Assembly (NCBI RefSeq): GCF_900142935.1
Contig: NZ_FSRS01000001.1
Location: forward strand, 1,312,001-1,376,000
Reading direction: 5' to 3'
Length of the DNA: 64,000 nt
Source: Rhodovulum sp. ES.010
Lineage (GTDB): Bacteria > Pseudomonadota > Alphaproteobacteria > Rhodobacterales > Rhodobacteraceae
This document shows, one piece after another, positions 1 through 8,219 of this stretch (positions are counted from its first letter, which is position 1; each line of letters opens with the position of its first letter). The translations under genes and the position numbers were made by a program. The notes beneath the pieces were generated by a model. It saw nothing but the letters and a program-made list of their open reading frames with translations, made no database searches and was not told the DNA's origin.

Positions 1-106
1 CCTGCTGGCCCGCGCCGGCGCGGATGCCAAACCGGAAGAGTTCCGCCGCTACGGCTCGGCGCGCCAGCTCTACAACTTCCACATCGACAATGCCGGTCAG
101 TACTGA
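1..106 (+). CDS. glxC: GlxC-like protein, C-terminal end only (glutamate synthase domain-3 family)
   Basis: Only the last 34 codons lie in the window (frame from base 2, TGA at 104-106). The tail contains FRRYGSARQLYNFHIDN, which resembles the end of GlxC/MgsB proteins, homologous to the GXGXG domain of glutamate synthase. The next gene is glxD and the one after is glnT, the usual order of glxB-glxC-glxD-glnT sets, which supports the call. The family is thought to form a multi-subunit glutamate-synthase-like or N-methylglutamate-synthase-like enzyme; which of these applies cannot be decided from this fragment. Confidence 0.6.
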   Translation, partial: LLARAGADAKPEEFRRYGSARQLYNFHIDNAGQY

Positions 107-116
107 GGACACGCCC

Positions 117-1454
117 ATGGACCAGAAGACCCCCCCCCTGCCCCAGACGACGCCCCGGCAAAGCTGGACGTTCTCGAACGACATCAACTCCGAGATCCGC
201 CGCGCCGCCGCGACGGGCATCTACGATATCCGCGGCGGCGGCGCCAAGCGGCGCGTGCCGCATTTCGACGACCTCTTGTTCCTCGGTGCCTCGATCTCGC
301 GCTACCCGCTGGAGGGCTACCGCGAGAAATGCGACACCTCGGTGACGCTCGGCACCCGCTTCGCCAAAAAGCCGATCGAGCTGAAGATCCCCGTGACCAT
401 CGCGGGCATGTCCTTCGGCTCGCTCTCGGCCAACGCCAAGGAGGCGCTGGGCCGCGGCGCCACGATGGCCGGCACCTCGACCACCACCGGCGACGGCGGC
501 ATGACCGAGGAGGAGCGCGGCCATTCCGAAAAGCTGGTCTACCAGTACCTGCCGTCCCGCTACGGCATGAACCCAGACGACCTGCGCCGCGCCGACGCCA
601 TCGAGGTGGTCGTCGGCCAGGGCGCGAAGCCGGGCGGGGGCGGCATGCTGCTCGGCCAGAAGATCACCGAACGCGTGGCCGACATGCGCGACCTGCCCGA
701 AGGGATCGACCAGCGCTCGGCCTGCCGCCACCCGGACTGGACCGGGCCGGACGACCTGGAGATCAAGATCCTGGAACTGCGCGAGATCACCGGCTGGGAA
801 AAGCCGATCTACGTCAAGATCGGCAGCGCCCGGCCCTATTACGACGTGGCGCTCGCGGTGAAGGCCGGGGCGGATGTCGTGGTGCTGGATGGAATGCAGG
901 GCGGCACCGCCGCCACGCAGGACGTGTTCATCGAGCATATCGGCATCCCGACGCTCGCCGCCATCCGTCCCGCGGTGCAGGCGCTGCAGGATCTCGACAT
1001 GCACCGCGAGGTGCAGCTTGTCGTCTCGGGCGGCATCCGCACCGGCGCCGACATGGCCAAGGCGCTGGCGCTGGGGGCGGACGCCGTCTCCATCGGCACC
1101 GCGGCGATGGTGGCGCTGGGCGACAACGACCCGAAATGGGAAGACGAGTACCGGAAACTCGGCACCACCGCCGGCGCCTATGACGACTGGCACGAGGGCC
1201 GCGACCCGGCCGGCATCACCACCCAGGACGAGGAGTTGCAGAAGCGGCTCGACCCGATCGAGGGCGGGCGGCGGCTGCGCAACTATCTCAGCGTGCTGAC
1301 GCTGGAATGCCAGACCATCGCGCGCGCCTGCGGCCACAACCACGTCCACAATCTCGAACCCGAGGACCTCTGCGCGCTGACGATGGAGGCCGCCGCCATG
1401 GCGCAGGTGCCGCTGGCGGGCACCGACTGGTTCCCCGGCAAGCCGGGGTTCTGA
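117..1454 (+). CDS. glxD: GlxD/MgsC-like FMN-binding glutamate synthase family protein
   Basis: A 445-residue protein of the FMN-dependent glutamate synthase central/FMN-domain family. It shows the TIM-barrel hallmarks: IAGMSFGSLS near the start, GQGAKPGGGG, KIGSARPYYDVA, VVLDGMQGGTAA and VVSGGIRTGADMAKALALGADAVSIGTA (phosphate/FMN-binding end of the barrel). It lacks the glutaminase and GXGXG domains, which are encoded separately upstream. The start at 117 is chosen because TGAGGAC ends 6 bases before it; an in-frame ATG at 90 would overlap glxC. With glnT 74 bases downstream this fits a glutamate/N-methylglutamate synthase linked to glutamine or gamma-glutamylmethylamide; the actual amine substrate is inference. 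Confidence 0.85.
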   Translation: MDQKTPPLPQTTPRQSWTFSNDINSEIRRAAATGIYDIRGGGAKRRVPHFDDLLFLGASISRYPLEGYREKCDTSVTLGTRFAKKPIELKIPVTIAGMSFGSLSANAKEALGRGATMAGTSTTTGDGGMTEEERGHSEKLVYQYLPSRYGMNPDDLRRADAIEVVVGQGAKPGGGGMLLGQKITERVADMRDLPEGIDQRSACRHPDWTGPDDLEIKILELREITGWEKPIYVKIGSARPYYDVALAVKAGADVVVLDGMQGGTAATQDVFIEHIGIPTLAAIRPAVQALQDLDMHREVQLVVSGGIRTGADMAKALALGADAVSIGTAAMVALGDNDPKWEDEYRKLGTTAGAYDDWHEGRDPAGITTQDEELQKRLDPIEGGRRLRNYLSVLTLECQTIARACGHNHVHNLEPEDLCALTMEAAAMAQVPLAGTDWFPGKPGF

Positions 1455-1528
1455 CCGCGTCGGGGCGGGCCGGTCGCGCCCGCCCCGACCCCATCCAACA
1501 GGGAACGACAAAAAAGGATCATTCGCAG

Positions 1529-2833
1529 ATGACCGATCTCGCCGCCTTCGCCCGCGAAAAGGGCATCAAGTATTTCATGATTTCCTTCACCGACCTGTTC
1601 GGCGGCCAGCGCGCCAAGCTGGTGCCCGCGCAGGCCATCGCCGACATGGCGGCCGACGGCGCGGGCTTTGCGGGCTTCGCGACCTGGCTGGACATGACGC
1701 CCGCCCATCCCGACATGCTGGCGATTCCCGATGCCGAGGCGGTGATCCAGATGCCCTGGAAGCCCGAGGTCGCCTGGCTGCCCGCCAATCTGGTGATGGA
1801 GGACCAGCCCGTCGCGCAGGGGCCGCGCAACGTGCTGCGCAAGCAGATCGACGCGGCGGCCCAGGCGGGCCTCCGCGTCAAGACCGGGATCGAGGCGGAG
1901 TTCTTCCTGCTCACCCCCGAGGGCGACCGCATTTCGGATCCGTTCGATACCGCGGCCAAGCCGTGCTACGATCAGCAGGCGGTGATGCGGCGCTACGACG
2001 TGGTGGCCGAGATCTGCGACTACATGCTCGACCTCGGCTGGAACCCCTACCAGACCGACCACGAGGACGCGAACGGCCAGTTCGAGATGAACTGGGGCTT
2101 CGCCGACGCGCTTGTGACCGCCGACCGGCACAGCTTCTTCAAGTTCATGGTCAAGTCGGTGGCCGAAAAGCACGGCCTGCGCGCGACCTTCATGCCCAAG
2201 CCCGTCGAGGGGCTCACCGGCAACGGCTGCCACGTGCATATCTCGGTCTGGGACAGCGACGGCAAGACCAACGCCTTTTCCGACAGCTCCAGGGAGCTGG
2301 GCCTGTCCGACCAGGGCCGCACCTTCCTGGGCGGGATCATGAAACACGCCGAGGCGCTGGCCGCGATCACCAACCCGACCGTCAACAGCTACAAGCGGAT
2401 CAACGCGCCGCGCACGGTTTCGGGCGCGACCTGGGCGCCGAACACCGTGACCTGGACCGGCAACAACCGCACCCACATGGTCCGCGTGCCCGGCCCCGGC
2501 CGGTTCGAGCTGCGCCTGCCCGACGGGGCGGCGAACCCGTATCTGCTTCAGGCGGTCATCATCGCCGCGGGGCTGTCGGGGATGCACCACAAGGCCGACC
2601 CGGGCCCGCGCTACGACATCGACATGTATGCCGAGGGGCATACGGTGAAAGACGCGCCGCGGCTGCCGCTCAACCTGCTGGACGCGATCCGGGCCTTCGA
2701 CGCGGACGGCGAACTGAAATCCATGCTGGGCGACAGTTTCGCGGCCTCCTACATCAAGCTGAAGGGACAGGAATGGAATTCCTTCGTGTCCCATTTCTCG
2801 AACTGGGAGCGCGAGCACACGCTCGACATCTGA
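1529..2833 (+). CDS. glnT: Type III glutamine synthetase-like protein GlnT (possible gamma-glutamylmethylamide synthetase)
   Basis: A 434-residue ATP-dependent glutamate-amine ligase of the glutamine synthetase fold. Visible are the beta-grasp N-terminus, GIEAEFFLL (metal-binding Glu), GQFEMNWG, NGCHVHIS (the conserved His loop), NSYKRIN and RFELRLPD (substrate-binding Arg region). It is about 435 aa, typical for GlnT/GSIII of rhizobia and for gamma-glutamylmethylamide synthetase GmaS of methylotrophs, and shorter than GlnA. The start at 1529 follows an A-rich AAAAAGGA ribosome site; longer in-frame starts run back into glxD. Position directly after glxCD suggests one operon that channels ammonia or methylamine nitrogen into glutamate derivatives. 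GlnT and GmaS cannot be separated from sequence by eye. Confidence 0.85.
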   Translation: MTDLAAFAREKGIKYFMISFTDLFGGQRAKLVPAQAIADMAADGAGFAGFATWLDMTPAHPDMLAIPDAEAVIQMPWKPEVAWLPANLVMEDQPVAQGPRNVLRKQIDAAAQAGLRVKTGIEAEFFLLTPEGDRISDPFDTAAKPCYDQQAVMRRYDVVAEICDYMLDLGWNPYQTDHEDANGQFEMNWGFADALVTADRHSFFKFMVKSVAEKHGLRATFMPKPVEGLTGNGCHVHISVWDSDGKTNAFSDSSRELGLSDQGRTFLGGIMKHAEALAAITNPTVNSYKRINAPRTVSGATWAPNTVTWTGNNRTHMVRVPGPGRFELRLPDGAANPYLLQAVIIAAGLSGMHHKADPGPRYDIDMYAEGHTVKDAPRLPLNLLDAIRAFDADGELKSMLGDSFAASYIKLKGQEWNSFVSHFSNWEREHTLDI

Positions 2834-2869
2834 CGCGCGCCGTCGGCCAGCGCCCGGCGCGCGCCGCGC

Positions 2870-3115
2870 TCAGCGGTCGTCCCGCGCCCACGCCTTGTCG
2901 CGCATGACCGAGCGCACGACCCGCCCAAACGCGCGGTCGCGGGCATGCGCCTCGGCCAAGCGCAAGGCGCGCATCGCCGGCGTGTCGATCAGCCAGCCGC
3001 CGCCGGTCATCGGCCGCAGATGCCGCCCGGTGGTCGTGGAAGGCTCGTCCAGGTCGAGCCGGCGCAGGAAACCGGGGGCCCAGCCGGGATCGGCGAGCGT
3101 GAAGGTATCGGTCAA
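2870..3115 (-). pseudogene. rsgA: Shrunken remnant of ribosome GTPase gene rsgA
   Basis: An open 81-codon frame starting at TTG (3113-3115), preceded by GAGGA. Its start MTDTFTLADPGW resembles RsgA N-termini. Residues about 26-52 (STTTGRHLRPMTGGGWLIDT, then PAMRAL) correspond to the RsgA segment after the Walker A motif that contains the switch region. The tail AHARDRAFGRVVRSVMRDK resembles the basic C-terminus of RsgA. The Walker A, NKxD-like and zinc-knuckle regions are absent, so a protein of normally about 300+ residues has lost most of its middle, apparently by two in-frame deletions. It cannot be a functional GTPase. It is convergent with glnT. Confidence 0.6.
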
Positions 3116-3414
3116 GGGAAGGTCCTCGTGACAGGCACTTAAGAAAGGGCGCCGGGGCCCCGGTCACGTTCAGGGGGGCGAGGCGGTGGCGCGGGGACCC
3201 GCTCGGACGGCCTCGCCCCGAAGGAAAACAATCTCCGACATGTGCTTTTCCTCCAGCGCGCGCGAATGCACGGCCCCCGGCCGGGCACCGCCCCGTCGCC
3301 GGCGCGCCCCGCCGCGCATGTTTGAGGTGGAAGGGGCGCACCGTCGGAGATACCTTTCGGGCGACCGGCGGTGACCGACGGTCGGACACGCGACAGGAGC
3401 CGGAACCGGGAACG
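3116..3414. other. Intergenic region with a long-spaced inverted repeat
   Basis: No credible gene is seen in these 299 bases. ATCTCCGAC at 3231-3239 is inverted as GTCGGAGAT at 3343-3351, and similarity extends outward (CCCGAAGG on the left against CCTTTCGGG on the right), giving an imperfect inverted repeat spanning about 3217-3363. A 12-bp self-complementary CCGGGGCCCCGG lies near 3150. The downstream copy is about 65 bases ahead of the Sel1-repeat gene and could belong to its promoter. Confidence 0.4.
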
Positions 3415-4800
3415 ATGTCCAGACTTGCCCACGTCCTTTGCGCAGCCCTGCTGATCGGCCCCCTGTCCGTGCCCGCCGCGGGCCAGGCCCCGGCCGACGT
3501 CGAGGCGCTGCACGGCGATCTCTTCTCGACCGACACCGCCACCCGCGACGCCGCCCTGGAGCAGCTGCGCGCGCTGGCCGGCGCGGGCGACGCGGAGGCC
3601 GCCGGCATCCTGTCGCGCCAGTTCGACGAGGACGGCGACCGGCAGGCCGCCATCGACATTCTCGGCCCGGCCGCCGCCGCGGGGGACATCCCCACCATCC
3701 GGCGCCTGACCTGGCTGTTGCGCGACTCCGGCGCCGACGCGGCGGACATCCTCGACACGCTGCGCCTGGGATGGGAGGCCGGCGACGTGGTGTCCGGCAT
3801 GCAGTATGCCCGCACCCTGATGCGCGCCGAGGACCCGGACAAGCGGCGCACCGCGCGCCAGGTCTACGAGGCCGCCGCGGCGCTGCCCGGCTTCACCGCC
3901 TGGTCCGACCTCGCGCGGATGCGCAAGACCGGCAGCGGCGGGCCCGCCGACCCCGAGGGCGCCTTCGAGGCGACGCGCAACGCGGCCGAGGCGGGCGATG
4001 CGTGGTCCTCGCTCCACCTGGGACGGATGCAGATGAACGGCGCGGGCACGGCGCCGGACCCGGCCGCGGCGCTCGAAAGCTTCCAGGCGGCGATGGCCGG
4101 CGAGGGCGAGGTCGTCGCCACCGCGCGGCGCGAACTGGCCGCCGGGCACCTCTACCGGAAATTCGGCCCGCTCTCCGACCCCGCGGCCGGTCTCGACCTC
4201 GCCGCCGACGGCGTGGCCGCGGGCGATGCGGGGATGGTGCGGCTGGTCGTCACCATGCGCGCGGAGAAAGGCGCGCTGGGGCAACGGGCCGAGGCGCTGC
4301 GGACCGAGGCCCTGGCCCGCGCCGAAAAGGCCGCGGCCGCCGGTGACGAACGGGCGGCGCGCAGCCTGTTCGACTACTGGCACAGGCGGGCCACACGCTC
4401 GGCACAGGCCTCGCCCGAAGCCGCCGCGATCGTCGCGGCCCACGGCGCGCTTCTCGACCGGCCGCGCCTGGTCCGGCACGAGCTTGTCGCCACGGCGCCG
4501 CGCCTGCAGGGGCGGGCGGCACGCGGCACGGCCGTGGCGCAGCTTGAGACGCTGGAGGGCAAGGCCTACGCCGCCGCGCTGGTGGACCTGCGGCCGCACC
4601 GGATGCTCTATATCCAGGCCGTGCAGTCGCGGCTGGCCGAGGCCGGGTTCTATACCGGCGCGATCGACGGGCTGATGGGGCCGCGCACGCAGCGCGCCAT
4701 CGACGCGTTCTGCACGCGCTACGGTGTCGAAGCGGCCTGCCGCAAGGGGCTCTACTCCTGGCAGTTCGGCGAAGCCGTGGGAACCCACCTGGCCCCCTGA
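3415..4800 (+). CDS. Secreted Sel1-like repeat protein with C-terminal peptidoglycan-binding domain
   Basis: A 461-residue protein starting with a signal peptide (about 1-23, ALLIGPLSVPAAGQA). Residues about 60-330 are Ala/Gly-rich helical repeats of the Sel1/TPR type, for example A-A-GD-A-A-R and LHLGRMQMNGAGTAPDPAAAL. The last 60 residues (YIQAVQSRLAEAGFYTGAIDGLMGPRTQRAIDAF) are a peptidoglycan_binding_1 fold. Probably periplasmic and attached to or sensing the cell wall; Sel1 proteins usually act as interaction scaffolds. The start at 3415 is chosen because it opens directly into the signal peptide, with CAGGAG about 15 bases upstream; in-frame starts further 5' would put a non-signal leader in front. 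No operon partner: the next gene is convergent. Confidence 0.75.
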   Translation: MSRLAHVLCAALLIGPLSVPAAGQAPADVEALHGDLFSTDTATRDAALEQLRALAGAGDAEAAGILSRQFDEDGDRQAAIDILGPAAAAGDIPTIRRLTWLLRDSGADAADILDTLRLGWEAGDVVSGMQYARTLMRAEDPDKRRTARQVYEAAAALPGFTAWSDLARMRKTGSGGPADPEGAFEATRNAAEAGDAWSSLHLGRMQMNGAGTAPDPAAALESFQAAMAGEGEVVATARRELAAGHLYRKFGPLSDPAAGLDLAADGVAAGDAGMVRLVVTMRAEKGALGQRAEALRTEALARAEKAAAAGDERAARSLFDYWHRRATRSAQASPEAAAIVAAHGALLDRPRLVRHELVATAPRLQGRAARGTAVAQLETLEGKAYAAALVDLRPHRMLYIQAVQSRLAEAGFYTGAIDGLMGPRTQRAIDAFCTRYGVEAACRKGLYSWQFGEAVGTHLAP

Positions 4801-4811
4801 CCCGCCCGCGC

Positions 4812-4831
4812 CCCGCCGGTCAGCCGGCGGG
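4812..4831. terminator. Bidirectional hairpin between convergent genes
   Basis: CCCGCCGG-TCAG-CCGGCGGG, a perfect 8-bp stem with a 4-base loop, lies at the junction of two convergent genes and overlaps the stop codon of the carbonic anhydrase gene. There is no T-run, so it would be at best a weak intrinsic terminator. Confidence 0.4.
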
Positions 4832-5401
4832 CCGCCCCGCCTCGGTCGCGCGCGTCACCTCGTTCAGGCGGCCGGTCCGCACGTCGTACACATAGCCGTA
4901 GATCGGGATCGCGGGGTTCACCAGAGGGTGCGCGCGAATGCGCGTCACGTCCTCGACCACGGCCGCCTCCTGGTCGCGGATCGTGTGCCACTTGACATAG
5001 CGCCCCTCGGGCGAGCCGCCGGGCTCCGAGGCGTTGCGGAACCCGCTCTCGGTCAGTTCCGCCGTCTCCAAAGAGCCGGCCAGCAGATCGCCCATGGTGG
5101 CGTCGTCGAAGAACAGCATGCCGCAATCGGTGTGGTGGATCACGAACCATTCGCGCGTGCCCAGAAGCTTGTGGCTGATCACCAGCGACCGGATCGCGTC
5201 GTCGGTGGCCCGGCCGCCCGCATTGCGCACCACATGGGCGTCGCCCTCGGAGAGACCCGCGTATTTCGCCGGGTCGAGGCGGGCATCCATGCAGGTGAGA
5301 ATGAGAAAGCCCTGCGCCGGGGGCAACGCCAGGTCCCCCTTGTCGAACGCCTCGGCATAGGCCGCGTTGGCCCGTTCGACCGCCGTTTTCGTGCTGGACA
5401 T
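4820..5401 (-). CDS. Beta-class carbonic anhydrase
   Basis: A 193-residue beta-carbonic anhydrase interconverting CO2 and bicarbonate in the cytoplasm. Zinc ligands and the Asp-Arg dyad are visible: C37-x-D39-x-R41 (LTCMDAR), and H90-T-D-C93 (HHTDCGM). [17 protein letters not shown] is also conserved. The size and the compact CMDAR ... HHTDCGM spacing fit the small clade typified by mycobacterial and alphaproteobacterial enzymes rather than the plant-like clade. It is convergent with the Sel1 gene and stands alone, with a GGGAGGAG ribosome site just before the start. Confidence 0.9.
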   Translation of the reverse strand: MSSTKTAVERANAAYAEAFDKGDLALPPAQGFLILTCMDARLDPAKYAGLSEGDAHVVRNAGGRATDDAIRSLVISHKLLGTREWFVIHHTDCGMLFFDDATMGDLLAGSLETAELTESGFRNASEPGGSPEGRYVKWHTIRDQEAAVVEDVTRIRAHPLVNPAIPIYGYVYDVRTGRLNEVTRATEAGRPAG

Positions 5402-5575
5402 GCGCTCCTCCCTGTTCGCGACGCCCGCAGCCTAGCACGGGCGCGGAACCTGCCAAGGCCTTGCGCAGCCGCGGGCGCCGCGCGCGGGCCCGCGAAAACG
5501 CTTGCCTTGGCACGCCGCGCGCGTGCAGCATCGGTCCAAGACATCGGGAACTCGTGGGCAGGGGGGGGACACGCG

Positions 5576-7927
5576 ATGAAGCCGGCGGCGCGGTCCGACA
5601 CGTCCCTTCGCTGGGTGATCGTGTTTCTCGCACTCGCCGTCTTGCTCGCCGGGCTGCAGGTCTGGAACGCGCTGTCGATCAAGGGCCTCGTCGAAACCGC
5701 GATCACGGCCACCGACCCCTCGGCGCCCGTCGCCGACCTGGAGCGCGAGAAGACCCGCCAGGAACTGATCGGCCAGCAGATCGACAACGACTCCCGCGGC
5801 GCGCTGTCGATCGGCCTGACCGCCGGCCTCAGCGCGGCAATCGCGGCGCTGGCGGCGATCCTCGGGGCCGTGCTGTCGCTGCGGGGCTATCTCGACGCGC
5901 GCGAGAAGGAGCGGCGGGACCGGCAGGACGCGCTCGAAAAGGAACTGGCCATCCGCGAGAAGGACCGGCTGGCCCGGCTGGGAACCGATCTCAACGAAAC
6001 GGTGGCGCGGCTGGTCTCGACCGAATGGCGCCAGCGCGTCGTCGGCTCGGCCGGGCTCCTGCCGTTCTTCGCCCAGGACCGCGCCGATTTCCACCTGCAG
6101 GCGTTTTCCTCGCTCATCGCCGCGTCGCGCATCGACGACGACAACCCGGCCGTGCGCCAGGGCGTGCGGCTGGCCATCGAGCGCGCGGTGCGCAGCGTCT
6201 CGTCCGAGGTGTTGCGCGACGTCAGCTGGCAGGGCGTGTTCCTCCGCGGCGTGGACCTGGACCGCGCCGACCTGTCGGGCGTCGATCTGCGCGACGCGGT
6301 GCTCGAGAACGCGTCCTTCGCCGGGGCCGAGATGGCCGGCGCGGACCTCACAAATGCCAAGCTGCAGGGCGCGCGCTTCGACGGCGCCGCGCTGGAACGC
6401 GCGACCCTGACCTATGCCGATCTCGCGGGGGCGAGCATGGCGGGCGCGCGGCTCGGCGGCGCCGACCTGACCAACGTCAAGGTGCTGAACCTCGATCTCG
6501 ACAAGGCGGTGCTGCGCGACATCGGCCCGGGCTGGCGCAGCGTGCCGTGGGACGCCACGCGCAACTGGCGCAATGCGGAGTTCGACCCCGAGGTGGCGCG
6601 CGAACTCGACGGCAAGTACGGCTCAAGCCTGCCGCGCATGCGCGTGGCGATGCTGATGTGGGAAATCCCGCCCCTGGTGGCCGGCGGCACCTGGACGGCC
6701 TGCTACCACCTGGTGCGCAACCTGCGCCAGCGCGGCGCCGATGTCACCGTCATCGTCCCCTGGACGCGCGCGGCACTCGCCGACGACCCCCTGCCCTTCG
6801 GGGTCGACGTGCCCATCGTGCCGATGGAGATCGCGCTGGCCCCGGAGGACGCGGACCGGCGCGGCTGGTCGGCCTATGGCGGTGGCTGGTCCCCCTACGG
6901 CGGCGGCGGCTGGTCCCCCTATGGCGGGGGCGCGCCGTTCTGGTCGCCCTACGCGCAGGCCGGCCCGCGCGGCCTCGGCGGCGGCCCCTATGGCGGCTCT
7001 TACGGGCCCTACGGCGCGGCCTCGCTGTCGGGGTCGATGCTGTTCCGCCTGATGGGCGCCTTCGCCGAGCGGGTGCGCGACCACCTCGCCGACGCGCCGA
7101 TCGACCTGATCCACGCCCATGACTGGGTGACCTTCGACGCCGCCCGCGCCGCCGCGGCGCGCGCCGGCGTGCCCTGGGTCGCGCATTTCCACTCGACCGA
7201 GACGGACCGCCAGCCGGACATGCCCGACCCCCTGACCCGGCGGATCGAGCAGGGCGCGGTGGACAGCGCCACGCGCGTCGTGGCGGTCAGCGACCACGGC
7301 AAGGCGCGCATCGCCGCGCAGTACGACCCCGTCGGGCAGCGCCGCATCGACGTCATCCCGAACTGCCTGTCCGAAACGACGGCCGCCCCCGCCGACATGG
7401 GCCGGTTCGAAAGCCGCCGGGTGGTGTTCCTGGGCCGGCTCTCGGCCCAGAAGGGCGTGGACCGGTTCGGGGCCGTGGCCAAGCACCTGCGCGACGCCGA
7501 CCTGCCGGCGGAGTTCGTGGTCCATGGCGACGGGCCCGAACGCGCGGCGCTGCGCCCCTACCCCGTGCGGCTGGCCGGCCCGCTGTCGTGGAAGGAACGC
7601 GGCCGGGCGTTCCGGGGCGCGAGCGCGGTGATCGTCCCATCGCGCGAGGAACCCTTCGGCATGGTGATCCTCGAGGCGATGCTGCACCGGGTCCCGGTGA
7701 TCTATCCCGAAACCTCGGGCGCGGCCGAGGTGCTCAAGGCCGGGGTGGCGCTCGACACCGCCGATATCGCGGCGATGGCCGCGGCGGTCACCGACCTCCT
7801 GGGCGATCTCGGGCGCTGGGAACGCTCCGTCACCGAGGCCGCGACCGAGATCGAATCCTATGCCCGGCGCCGCTACGAGGACTGGCTGATCGCGGTCTGG
7901 AGCGACGCGCTGGCCGGCGCGGCCTGA
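5576..7927 (+). CDS. Membrane-anchored pentapeptide-repeat / family-4 glycosyltransferase fusion
   Basis: A single uninterrupted 783-codon frame. Residues about 12-32 and 76-98 are hydrophobic helices, followed by a charged coiled-coil stretch (about 100-145). Residues about 221-315 are pentapeptide repeats (A-D-L-x-x pattern: LDRADLSGVDLRDAVLENAS and on). From residue 355 (MRVAMLMWEIPPLVAGG) a GT4/glycogen-synthase-like glycosyltransferase begins, with IDLIHAHDW, VFLGRLSAQKGVDRF and the nucleotide-sugar motif EPFGMVILEAM (E-x7-E). A low-complexity Trp/Ser/Pro/Tyr/Gly insert (WSPYGGG units) occupies about residues 430-482 inside the first Rossmann half. The start at 5576 opens the TM-containing frame. 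The donor, acceptor and role are unknown; membrane tethering suggests an envelope glycan or glycolipid. Stand-alone GT4 proteins normally begin at about residue 355, so this appears to be a genuine fusion. Confidence 0.75.
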   Translation: MKPAARSDTSLRWVIVFLALAVLLAGLQVWNALSIKGLVETAITATDPSAPVADLEREKTRQELIGQQIDNDSRGALSIGLTAGLSAAIAALAAILGAVLSLRGYLDAREKERRDRQDALEKELAIREKDRLARLGTDLNETVARLVSTEWRQRVVGSAGLLPFFAQDRADFHLQAFSSLIAASRIDDDNPAVRQGVRLAIERAVRSVSSEVLRDVSWQGVFLRGVDLDRADLSGVDLRDAVLENASFAGAEMAGADLTNAKLQGARFDGAALERATLTYADLAGASMAGARLGGADLTNVKVLNLDLDKAVLRDIGPGWRSVPWDATRNWRNAEFDPEVARELDGKYGSSLPRMRVAMLMWEIPPLVAGGTWTACYHLVRNLRQRGADVTVIVPWTRAALADDPLPFGVDVPIVPMEIALAPEDADRRGWSAYGGGWSPYGGGGWSPYGGGAPFWSPYAQAGPRGLGGGPYGGSYGPYGAASLSGSMLFRLMGAFAERVRDHLADAPIDLIHAHDWVTFDAARAAAARAGVPWVAHFHSTETDRQPDMPDPLTRRIEQGAVDSATRVVAVSDHGKARIAAQYDPVGQRRIDVIPNCLSETTAAPADMGRFESRRVVFLGRLSAQKGVDRFGAVAKHLRDADLPAEFVVHGDGPERAALRPYPVRLAGPLSWKERGRAFRGASAVIVPSREEPFGMVILEAMLHRVPVIYPETSGAAEVLKAGVALDTADIAAMAAAVTDLLGDLGRWERSVTEAATEIESYARRRYEDWLIAVWSDALAGAA

Positions 7928-7955
7928 TCGCGCCCGGCCGGGCCGGCCGTCCGCC

Positions 7956-8207
7956 TTACTCCTTGCGGCGGCTGGTGACCTCGAGGTTCTCGTCCAGGTC
8001 GATATCGTACTGCCCGTCCGCGCAGAACACGTCGTCAAGCTCGTAACCGCCGCCCTCGGCCTCGATATCGCCCGGGTCCATCTCGCACTGCATCTCGGCG
8101 AGCATGGCCATGATTCGGTCGACGGTCTCCTGCGAAACCTCACCCTCCTGCGCGGCGGCAAGGCCGGGGGCAAGGGCGAGGGCGGCAATGGCGACGAGGC
8201 GTTTCAT
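7956..8207 (-). CDS. Small periplasmic PepSY-like protein
   Basis: 83 residues with an N-terminal signal peptide (about 1-20, ending AAAQ). The mature part has the PepSY-like pattern of an amphipathic helix (VDRIMAMLAEMQC) followed by beta strands IEAEGGGYELDDVFCADGQYDIDLD. Two cysteines (in MQCEM and VFCAD) could form a disulfide. It is the last gene of a minus-strand set with the PQQ-associated proteins (8220-10895), 12 bases after the preceding stop, so it is probably co-transcribed. Function unknown; PepSY domains are often inhibitory or sensory. Confidence 0.65.
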   Translation of the reverse strand: MKRLVAIAALALAPGLAAAQEGEVSQETVDRIMAMLAEMQCEMDPGDIEAEGGGYELDDVFCADGQYDIDLDENLEVTSRRKE

Positions 8208-8219
8208 CGGGATGTCTCC

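Noticed and set aside
329..1183. Long + frame overlapping glxD, and similar long antisense frames across the window (for example 1283-2818 minus, 3139-4788 minus, 19663-21273 plus)
   Set aside because: They are Arg/Gly/Ala/Pro-rich shadows produced by GC-rich codon bias on the opposite or shifted frame; none has a domain or ribosome site, while the overlapping gene is clearly recognised.
3186..3374. 62-codon + frame between the rsgA remnant and the Sel1 gene
   Set aside because: Basic low-complexity peptide without ribosome site; sits inside the inverted-repeat region.
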